Assembly: GCA_021372375.1 (NCBI GenBank)
Contig: JAJFUN010000064.1
Coordinates: forward strand, 1 to 50,081
Direction of reading: 5' to 3'
Origin: Pelosinus sp.
Lineage (GTDB): Bacteria; Bacillota; Negativicutes; Propionisporales; Propionisporaceae
DNA length: 50,081 bases
Of the stretch, positions 44,513-50,081 are shown piece by piece. The notes beneath the pieces were generated by a model that saw only the letters and a list, made by a program, of their open reading frames with translations, was not told the origin of the DNA and did no database searches. The position numbers and the translations under genes are program-made. How positions within the stretch are numbered: position 1 is the stretch's first letter; every line of letters starts with the position of its first letter.

Positions 44513-45217
44513 TTAATTGGTTTTTAATTTATACTCAACATACTTAATCAAATGTGATAAAGGTATGCTGATAATCAAATAAGCCAAGGCCAAATAAGTA
44601 TAGGCTTCAATTGTCAAAAAGGTCTGCGATGCGAAATTTTGGGTACGCAGCAATAGTTCATTTACTGCCACATAGGCCAGAAGTGAGGTATCCTTGACCA
44701 TCATAACCAGATAATTGCCAAGCGATGGAATAATACTACGAAACGCCTGGGGAATGACAATCCGAAATAAGGCCTCATATTTACCAAGCCCGAGTACCAG
44801 CGCCGCTTCAGTCTGGCCTTTGTCCACAGATAAAATGGAGGCTCTAATTACTTCTGACATATAACAGCCGTAATTAATACCTATCCCAATAATGCCGGCG
44901 GTCAAGGACGCAATCTGTACATCTGTTTTGAAACCCAATATCCCGGCCAGCAAATTGAGCAATAAGGGAACCACATAATATATATATACCAGCTGCACTA
45001 ATAACGGCGTACCGCGGATTAACTCCAGAAACAGATATAAAACACCGCGAATGGGCTTTAACTGTGAAAGCCGACCAATCGCAATAACCATACCTAAAAC
45101 AATTGCCAGTAAAAAGCCAAAAATCGTTGCTTTTATGACTACCCCAAAACCGCTTAATAGAGAAGGAATTAATAATTCCGCTGCTTTGGCAAAATGTAAC
45201 TGACTTAATAAATTCAT
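44513..45217 (-). CDS. Polar amino acid ABC transporter, permease
   Basis: The start is ATG 45217 after AGGGAGGG (234 residues); a longer frame to 45313 overlaps the ATPase gene. It has about five membrane helices and the family EAA loop (AALVLGLGKYEALFRIVIPQ). The HisM/GlnP-type permease domain covers the whole protein. Confidence 0.92.
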   Translation of the reverse strand: MNLLSQLHFAKAAELLIPSLLSGFGVVIKATIFGFLLAIVLGMVIAIGRLSQLKPIRGVLYLFLELIRGTPLLVQLVYIYYVVPLLLNLLAGILGFKTDVQIASLTAGIIGIGINYGCYMSEVIRASILSVDKGQTEAALVLGLGKYEALFRIVIPQAFRSIIPSLGNYLVMMVKDTSLLAYVAVNELLLRTQNFASQTFLTIEAYTYLALAYLIISIPLSHLIKYVEYKLKTN

Positions 45218-45230
45218 GGTATTTCCCTCC

Positions 45231-45950
45231 CTATAGCACCCGTGCCAAGAATTCCTGGGTTCTTGGATTTTCCGGATTATTAAAAATCTTATCAGGCGTG
45301 CCCTCTTCCACAATATAGCCTTTATCCATAAAGATTACACGATCTGAAACCTCACGGGCAAAGCCCATTTCATGCGTCACCACCACCATGCCCATGCCAT
45401 CCGCCGCCAGCTGTTTCATTACCGCCAGTACATCACCGACCAATTCAGGGTCAAGTGCGGAAGTAGGTTCATCAAATAAGAGCATTTTAGGGTTCATTGC
45501 CAGCGCCCGGGCGATAGCGACCCGCTGCTGCTGACCGCCGGACAATTTGACCGGATACACATCAGCCTTGTCAGCAAGGCCAACCTTTGTTAATAGCTCC
45601 ATTGCCAGCTTCTCGGCATCTTCCTTTTTCATTTTATTAACATGCATAGGAGCATACGTTATGTTTTTCAGCACGGTAAACATGGGAAACAAATTAAATT
45701 TTTGAAAAACCATGCCTACTTCCCGGCGCAGCTTTTTGGTATCCAACTCGGCATCAATATTTTTGCCATAATAAAAAATCTTGCCGCCGGTTTGCAGCTC
45801 CAGTAGATTAAGACAGCGCAGCAGCGTGCTCTTGCCAGAACCGGACGGGCCAATTATGCAAACAACTTCGCCTTCGCCAATATACATGCTAATATCTTTT
45901 AAAACTTCCAAATCGCCATATTTCTTTTCCAAATTAAATATACTAAACAT
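45231..45950 (-). CDS. Polar amino acid ABC transporter, ATP-binding subunit
   Basis: The 239-residue GlnQ/HisP-type ATPase has Walker [10 protein letters not shown] at 34-42, signature LSGGQQQR and Walker [15 protein letters not shown]. It is the first gene of the operon, ahead of permease and binding protein. The start follows GGGGGAGG. Upstream is a ~210-base leader with two intrinsic terminators. Confidence 0.95.
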   Translation of the reverse strand: MFSIFNLEKKYGDLEVLKDISMYIGEGEVVCIIGPSGSGKSTLLRCLNLLELQTGGKIFYYGKNIDAELDTKKLRREVGMVFQKFNLFPMFTVLKNITYAPMHVNKMKKEDAEKLAMELLTKVGLADKADVYPVKLSGGQQQRVAIARALAMNPKMLLFDEPTSALDPELVGDVLAVMKQLAADGMGMVVVTHEMGFAREVSDRVIFMDKGYIVEEGTPDKIFNNPENPRTQEFLARVL

Positions 45951-46016
45951 ATGCTACCTCCCCCTCTTATTTTCTTACAGCAAATAGATTATTGGGTATT
46001 CCTCCTAGCTGCTGAT

Positions 46017-46060
46017 AAAAAAAAGAAAGCAAAGCTACTTTGATGAGCGTCTTTGCTTTC
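46017..46060 (-). terminator. Second terminator in the ABC-transporter leader
   Basis: GAAAGCAAAG...CTTTGCTTTC followed by TTTTTTTT on the minus strand, 67 bases before the ATPase start and downstream of the promoter at 46169-46197. Confidence 0.82.
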
Positions 46061-46096
46061 AAATATTAACCAGACAGTATTTTTTTACTAAATAAT

Positions 46097-46130
46097 AAAA
46101 AAGCTAAACCAAAAAGTTTTTTGGCTTAGC
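46097..46130 (-). terminator. First terminator in the ABC-transporter leader
   Basis: GCTAAGCC...GGTTTAGC followed by TTTTTTATTATT on the minus strand. AGCAAAGATGCT occurs here and AGCAAAGACGCT at the second hairpin, a repeat that may matter for control. Confidence 0.8.
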
Positions 46131-46168
46131 ATCTTTGCTCACTTTGTTTTCTTGTTAACTACAATTAC

Positions 46169-46197
46169 AGTATAACAAAGGTACCGCAATGTGTCTA
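46169..46197 (-). promoter_or_regulatory. sigmaA promoter of the ABC-transporter operon
   Basis: TAGACA (46197-46192), 17-base spacer, TATACT (46174-46169) on the minus strand. Both terminators lie downstream, inside the transcript leader. Confidence 0.72.
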
Positions 46198-46304
46198 TAT
46201 GAAAATATCACAATACCAGGCAAAAATAATTGTGCATATTTCACAATCAATCTGCGTTTAAGAGCCTCCATCCTTGAGGGAGTTGCTTCATTAAGGATTA
46301 CGGT

Positions 46305-46859
46305 TTAGACAAAAAGCCGCTCTGCAACTTTAAATTTTTTCGATAAAGCTTGCAAAATAGTTGATAAATACCGTTCTTCTATTAATATTGTAATTGAATC
46401 ATTAGACTTGACAAATTGCAAAATAGGCGCAGCGGAACCTTTCAATATAGTGATAACAGCTAAAATTGTGCTAACGTTACTGCGTACCAGACTCCCCTGT
46501 ATACAAACTCTAACACAGCCTAAACTGGCCTTAATCTGATAGCCATAGCCGCTAAAGCGCTCAAATACCTTTACAAAACATTCATTTTCCGTATTAAACG
46601 AAACCTTCTCCCGCCCGATTTCTAACATCGACGCGGCAAATTCTTGAAGGCATCCTCCCTCAAATGCCTTGACCTCGCCGCCTCCTAACGATGAACTTAG
46701 ATCAATATTCCAAAGTACTCTATCCCGCTCATAATCGACAGTCAGTGTATCATAATCTGTCCTTATAAAAGAATCACAAATCTTAACATACAAATCTTGC
46801 TTTTTCTTCCTGGTAAACATTTTTTCCACTGTCAAATCACTTATTCTTACTGCACACAT
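46305..46859 (-). CDS. Unrecognised protein with ACT-like C-terminal domain, SAM-riboswitch controlled
   Basis: The 184-residue protein starts after AGGGGGAAAG. The N-terminal ~105 residues are mixed alpha/beta and unfamiliar. From ~110 on (VRVCIQGSLVRSNVSTILAV, later SITILIEERYLSTILQAL) the pattern resembles the ACT domains of aspartokinase, which bind amino acids. No kinase or enzyme active site is visible, so it may be a stand-alone regulatory or sensor protein of methionine/SAM metabolism. Control by two SAM-I riboswitches supports that link. It is followed by the ABC-transporter promoter. Confidence 0.75.
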   Translation of the reverse strand: MCAVRISDLTVEKMFTRKKKQDLYVKICDSFIRTDYDTLTVDYERDRVLWNIDLSSSLGGGEVKAFEGGCLQEFAASMLEIGREKVSFNTENECFVKVFERFSGYGYQIKASLGCVRVCIQGSLVRSNVSTILAVITILKGSAAPILQFVKSNDSITILIEERYLSTILQALSKKFKVAERLFV

Positions 46860-46874
46860 ACTACTTTCCCCCTA

Positions 46875-46914
46875 ATAAATAAGCCCTTCTTGCCGATAAA
46901 AGAAGGACTTATTC
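46875..46914 (-). terminator. Expression-platform hairpin of SAM riboswitch 2
   Basis: AATAAGTCCTTCTTTT...AGAAGGGCTTATT on the minus strand, followed by TATTAGGGGGAAAG. The T-run is interrupted and the hairpin abuts the ribosome binding site, so it may act on termination, translation or both. Confidence 0.6.
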
Positions 46915-46916
46915 TT

Positions 46917-47020
46917 CTCTCATCTTTCAGGATTTCTCCTGCTGGATTTAGCACCACTGCATTAAATGCCGGTTGCCGGGTGTCATCGGGCCAGTCCCTC
47001 GACCTCTCTTTATAAGAGCT
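46917..47020 (-). ncRNA. SAM-I (S-box) riboswitch, second of a tandem pair
   Basis: The minus strand has the S-box consensus: CTCTTATAAAGAGAGGTCGAG, GGGACTGGCCCGATGACACC, CGGCAACCGGC, a variable P3 arm, GTGCTAAATCCAGCAGG and closing GATGAGAG. Binding of SAM should switch off the ACT-like gene that follows. Confidence 0.95.
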
Positions 47021-47041
47021 GTTATTTAATTTTTAAACAAT

Positions 47042-47065
47042 AAAAAGCCCCTCACAAAGAGGGGC
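47042..47065 (-). terminator. Terminator of SAM riboswitch 1
   Basis: GCCCCTCTTTGTGAGGGGC followed by TTTTTATTG on the minus strand, directly after the first aptamer. Confidence 0.9.
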
Positions 47066-47080
47066 AACATTGCAATCTCC

Positions 47081-47182
47081 CTCTTATCTTCCAGGATTTC
47101 TCCTGCTGGATTTAGCACCGCTGCTTATCAGCCGGTTGCCGGGTGTCATCGGGCCAGTCCCTCGACCTCTCTTTATAAGAGC
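47081..47182 (-). ncRNA. SAM-I (S-box) riboswitch, first of a tandem pair
   Basis: The same S-box core as the copy at 46917-47020, almost base for base; differences lie mainly in the P3 arm (GGCTGATAAGCAGC against GGCATTTAATGCAG) and in the last bases of P1. It has its own terminator. A strong promoter lies just upstream. Confidence 0.96.
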
Positions 47183-47204
47183 TTACACTATTTAATTTAC
47201 AGTT

Positions 47205-47233
47205 ATTTTACCATCTATGATGCAAATTGTCAA
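47205..47233 (-). promoter_or_regulatory. sigmaA promoter of the tandem SAM riboswitch transcript
   Basis: TTGACA (47233-47228), 17-base spacer, TAAAAT (47210-47205) on the minus strand, followed ~20 bases later by the first aptamer. Confidence 0.85.
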
Positions 47234-47275
47234 TCAATAGTAACTAATCTTTTTATTCCTACCGCAAAATTCTGT

Positions 47276-48412
47276 CTAACTATCCACTGGGAGCAGCACA
47301 TGAAAAATACTCCCCTTGCCTTCCGCGCTTTCAACACTTACCTCACCTGCGTGATTTTCAACTAATTGCCTGACAATAGCTAGTCCCAACCCAGAGCCGC
47401 CGCTTTTTCGGTCACGCGACTTATCTCCTCGATAAAAGTGGTCAAAAACATAGGGTATATCCTCTAGAGTAATTCCCGGGCCGTGATCGGTAATCGACAC
47501 CTTAAGCCATTTCCTTTCCTCTCTGTTTATTAGCGCTGTATTTACCTCAATCAGACCGTTAAAGGGCGAATAGCGAATGGCATTAACGAAGATATTATAA
47601 AGCACCTGGCACATGCGATCAGCATCTACCGCCACTTCCGGCAAGTTCTCCGCCAAAGTGCAGTCTACTTTAATTCCTTTTTCATCAGTGAGCGGCTTTA
47701 GCATGCCAAGTGTCCGCGTAACTAGGCCGTTAAGATTAGCAGGCTGCTTTTCTAACGTCAGCTGGCGAACCTCAGCCAGTGACAAATCCCGAAGATCGGT
47801 AATGAGACGATTAAGACGTACCGCCTCTTCATGAAGTGACCTCAGCTGCTCCCCGTTTGCCTCAATGACGCCGTCTATCATACCCTCAAGATGCCCCTGG
47901 ATAACAGCTAGCGGCGTCCTAAGCTCGTGCGCAATGTTTGCCAGCAGCTGCTTTCTAAGTTTGTCACTTGTCGCAAGCTTTTCCGACATACGATTAAAAA
48001 TTTTAGCCAAATGACCTACTTCGTCCTTTGTTTCAACTACAACGGTCTGACCAAGCATGCCTTGTTCCATTTGCTGTGCCGCCTGACTTAATTTACGAAG
48101 AGGTACGGTAATACTACGTGCCAGAAAGAAGCTTGCCGCCAGGCCCAAAGCCAAAATTGCAAGCCCCACCCAAATTAAAGATTTATGCACTGACATTAAA
48201 AAGCTTTCTTCTAACGGCCCCATCACAACAGTTACCATTTGTCCACTTATATACCCGCTTTTACTCATCTCCATCTGCTGAACAACCCGGTACTCCTTAA
48301 ATTGTTCAGTCATTTGCACATTAGCCAAATAAATCAAAATTAACACAGTAAACGCAATCGCCAAAAAGGTTAGTCCGGTAATACGAAAGGTAATACTATT
48401 CAGCTTACGCAT
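47276..48412 (-). CDS. Two-component sensor histidine kinase
   Basis: The start is ATG 48412, overlapping the response-regulator stop by 8 bases (378 residues). There are two membrane helices with only a short external loop (~40 residues) between them. HAMP follows, then the phospho-acceptor block LLANIAHELRTPLAVIQGH and the ATPase domain with NIFVNAIRYSP (N box), DHGPGI (G1) and GGSGLGLAI (G2). The short loop suggests sensing in or near the membrane. It phosphorylates the regulator encoded just upstream. Confidence 0.95.
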   Translation of the reverse strand: MRKLNSITFRITGLTFLAIAFTVLILIYLANVQMTEQFKEYRVVQQMEMSKSGYISGQMVTVVMGPLEESFLMSVHKSLIWVGLAILALGLAASFFLARSITVPLRKLSQAAQQMEQGMLGQTVVVETKDEVGHLAKIFNRMSEKLATSDKLRKQLLANIAHELRTPLAVIQGHLEGMIDGVIEANGEQLRSLHEEAVRLNRLITDLRDLSLAEVRQLTLEKQPANLNGLVTRTLGMLKPLTDEKGIKVDCTLAENLPEVAVDADRMCQVLYNIFVNAIRYSPFNGLIEVNTALINREERKWLKVSITDHGPGITLEDIPYVFDHFYRGDKSRDRKSGGSGLGLAIVRQLVENHAGEVSVESAEGKGSIFHVLLPVDS

Positions 48413-49100
48413 GGCTGTCACCGGTAAAGCGATAGCCAAGGCCATACACTGTTTGAATAAACTGCGGCTCCTTCGGATTTTCCTCTAATTTTCGTCTGAG
48501 ATTTTTGATATGAGCATCAATTGTCCGCTCATATCCTTCAAAAGAATACCCTTGGGTTTGTTCAACAAGCTGCAAGCGGCTAAGTACCTTGTTGGTATTG
48601 CCTGCCAGAACCTCTAATAGCTTAAATTCCGTTGGCGTCAGTTCAACAAGCTGCTCACCTATCATTACCCGATGACGTTCGAGATCTATAAGCAGCGATC
48701 CCGCCTTGATGGGCTCTTTCTGAATTACTTCCCGGTGTACGCGGCGCAAAATCACTTTTACTCTGGCCACTACTTCTTTTGGGCTAAAAGGTTTTGTTAC
48801 ATAATCGTCTGCCCCGATTTCAAGGCCAATCAGCCTGTCGCTTTCTTCATCCCTGGCGGTCAGCATGAGTATCGGAATATCATTATCCCGTCTGATTTTC
48901 CGGCAAACGTCCCAGCCGTCCATTCCAGGCAGCATTAAATCAAGTACCATAATATCCGGCTTTTTCTCCCGCACCGCATTGAGGGCATCTAACCCATCAT
49001 TAGCGGTATATGTTAGAAAGCCATCTTTATCGAAATAGGTTTTTAAGAGCGTAACCAGTTTTACATCATCATCAACAATTAGCACAGAATATTGGGGCAT
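48405..49100 (-). CDS. OmpR/PhoB-family response regulator
   Basis: The 231-residue protein has a receiver domain at 1-120 with VDDD near the start, phospho-acceptor Asp in VLDLMLPGMDGWD and Lys in VTKPFSP. The winged helix DNA-binding domain at ~130-228 has the typical TPTEFKLLEVLAGN and RTIDAHIKNLRRKL. It is first in the two-gene operon and follows AAAGGAGG. OmpR-type proteins bind direct repeats spaced 11 bases; such a set lies upstream of the neighbouring membrane-protein gene. Confidence 0.96.
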   Translation of the reverse strand: MPQYSVLIVDDDVKLVTLLKTYFDKDGFLTYTANDGLDALNAVREKKPDIMVLDLMLPGMDGWDVCRKIRRDNDIPILMLTARDEESDRLIGLEIGADDYVTKPFSPKEVVARVKVILRRVHREVIQKEPIKAGSLLIDLERHRVMIGEQLVELTPTEFKLLEVLAGNTNKVLSRLQLVEQTQGYSFEGYERTIDAHIKNLRRKLEENPKEPQFIQTVYGLGYRFTGDSHA

Positions 49101-49186
49101 AATCCTCGCCTCCTTTTATGTTAATAAACTTCGCTAAAATTCGGTTTCATCCTCTATTATTATCCATAATAAAGCTCCCTATAGCA

Positions 49187-49220
49187 AAACGGCTCTTTCC
49201 AAAGAAAGCGCCGTTTTTTT
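49187..49220. terminator. Terminator between the membrane-protein gene and the two-component operon
   Basis: AACGGCGCTTTCTTTG-type stem closing with GAAAGAGCCGTT on the minus strand, with T-runs on both sides. Confidence 0.78.
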
Positions 49221-49227
49221 GCTATTT

Positions 49228-49728
49228 CTAATTTCCCATCATATGTCCCATATGTCCGGCTGCTTTAGGACTCCACCCCATAATCATCGGATCAACCATG
49301 CCAAAAACCATTGCCACATGGGCTACAACGAGAAAGACTGTCAGCAAAATAAAATGCAGCTTGAGCTTCTCATCAGCTGTTTTTCCCTTGCCGATTACCC
49401 CCAGTTCCAACAAAGTAATGCCAAAGAGTGGAATCACACCGCTAAGGTACGAACCAACTGCCAAAACATCGGCTATGCCGCGCCATTCGATCGTAGGGAC
49501 AACTGTAAAGAGTAGATTTAGGAAAATCCCCAAAAAGTAAAAGCCCAGCACAATGCCGATGAGCTTATTCCACGTCCGCCAGCCGCCAGCATCAGCGCCG
49601 CGCAGAAATACCGTAAAAAACTCAGTTGCCACAAGTGCCTCCGCTAAAGCGACCGGTATCACCATATACATAATCAGATTCCAGGGTTGATTTACCGCTA
49701 AGAGCTCCATATAATGCGTCATTGTCAT
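49228..49728 (-). CDS. Small membrane protein, four helices, Met/His-rich end
   Basis: The start is taken as ATG 49728; ATG 49740 is an alternative with poorer ribosome-binding spacing. The 166-residue protein has four membrane helices and a C-terminus rich in Met, His and Gly (AAGHMGHMMGN), which could bind a metal such as copper or silver. Conserved-looking aromatic and Trp residues lie in the first loop (NQPWNL). I recognise no named function. The adjacent two-component system and the box cluster upstream suggest it is a regulated target. Confidence 0.75.
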   Translation of the reverse strand: MTMTHYMELLAVNQPWNLIMYMVIPVALAEALVATEFFTVFLRGADAGGWRTWNKLIGIVLGFYFLGIFLNLLFTVVPTIEWRGIADVLAVGSYLSGVIPLFGITLLELGVIGKGKTADEKLKLHFILLTVFLVVAHVAMVFGMVDPMIMGWSPKAAGHMGHMMGN

Positions 49729-49761
49729 CTTGAGCACCATCCTTTAATAGTTTATAACTGC

Positions 49762-49805
49762 ATTATATAGAGTAAATATGAAGAACTAATGAAGCATTTG
49801 TGAAG
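49762..49805 (-). promoter_or_regulatory. Promoter with three 11-bp-spaced response-regulator boxes
   Basis: On the minus strand CTTCA occurs at 49805-49801, 49794-49790 and 49783-49779, exactly 11 bases apart, overlapping the -35 region. TATAAT follows at 49767-49762. This is the arrangement bound by OmpR/PhoB-family regulators such as the one encoded next door. Confidence 0.68.
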
Positions 49806-49900
49806 ATATCATGAATTTTCAATACCTCCTAAATTATTGGCTCCTACAATTAAATTTCCATACCTTCACTTCCTAAAGTTATCATTTTTAAGTTAACTAC

Positions 49901-49940
49901 AAAAAGGCGAAACTCATCCGCATTGCGGATGAATTCGCCT
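49901..49940 (-). terminator. Terminator of cysK
   Basis: AGGCGAATTCATCCGCAATG-type stem closing with CGGATGAGTTTCGCCT, then TTTTTG on the minus strand. Confidence 0.9.
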
Positions 49941-49960
49941 CTAGATTCCCCTTTAGCTGA

Positions 49961-50081
49961 TTAATCTTCTTGGAACAATGGAGTGGACAAATAGCGTTCC
50001 CCGGTATCCGGTAAAAGTACTACAATATTCTTACCCTTATTTTCCGGCAATTTTGCCAGTTCAGAAGCAGCAAAGGTTGCC
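49961..50081 (-). CDS. cysK: Cysteine synthase, C-terminal end (gene continues past window)
   Basis: Only the last 39 residues are visible. [18 protein letters not shown] is the highly conserved end of CysK-type O-acetylserine sulfhydrylases, which make cysteine from O-acetylserine and sulfide with PLP. The 5' end and any control region lie beyond 50081. Confidence 0.9.
   Translation of the reverse strand, partial: ATFAASELAKLPENKGKNIVVLLPDTGERYLSTPLFQED

Overview
The window looks like a low-to-mid GC, anaerobic Firmicute, plausibly of the Negativicutes/Sporomusaceae type. This is inferred from Firmicute-style control (SAM-I riboswitches, a T-box leader, strong AGGAGG ribosome binding sites, sigmaA promoters), a membrane-bound [NiFe] hydrogenase and fermentative genes. 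No rRNA, tRNA, CRISPR array or complete insertion sequence was seen. Most genes are on the minus strand.

Positions 1-14008 hold the most unusual block: thirteen minus-strand genes that look like a contractile tail/secretion apparatus coupled to chaperones and phospho-signalling. In transcription order they are a large sheath-like protein, two near-identical tube-like proteins, a J-domain protein, a membrane FHA-like protein, a zinc-ribbon FHA protein, an intact membrane PP2C phosphatase, a degenerate PP2C fused to a membrane segment and a TPR region, two translationally coupled wedge-like proteins, an Hsp70-like ATPase with an unusual N-terminus, a baseplate-like protein and a VgrG/gpD-like hub that runs off the window. 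FHA plus PP2C recalls the threonine-phosphorylation control of type VI secretion. However, no kinase, ClpV-like AAA+ protein or membrane core is in view, and the dedicated Hsp70/J pair is not part of the standard systems I know.

Positions 14468-16630 encode a type IA topoisomerase (topB). Positions 16842-24754 are one operon for a seven-subunit group 4 [NiFe] hydrogenase (hyfBCEFGHI-like) ending in an ArsR regulator. Positions 24954-31327 hold a decayed FAH-family gene, a LysR regulator, an M18 aminopeptidase, xpt, a decayed beta-glucosidase tail, and cstA behind a T-box leader with a perfect palindrome at its start site. A DUF4337-type membrane protein follows.

Positions 31506-35902 hold an unrecognised 828-residue protein with six copies of a ~96-residue repeat, an LCP-family protein and two small ORFs. 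Positions 35970-39376 carry azlCD with a divergent LysR gene, then a PucR-type regulator. Positions 39743-43498 carry a 4-aminobutyrate aminotransferase and an iron-type alcohol dehydrogenase (probably 4-hydroxybutyrate dehydrogenase), bracketed by two PucR-type regulators. Positions 43553-46197 carry a polar amino acid ABC transporter behind a leader with two terminators. Positions 46305-47233 hold an ACT-like protein behind two tandem SAM-I riboswitches. A two-component system, a small membrane protein with an OmpR-type triple box, and the 3' end of cysK close the window.
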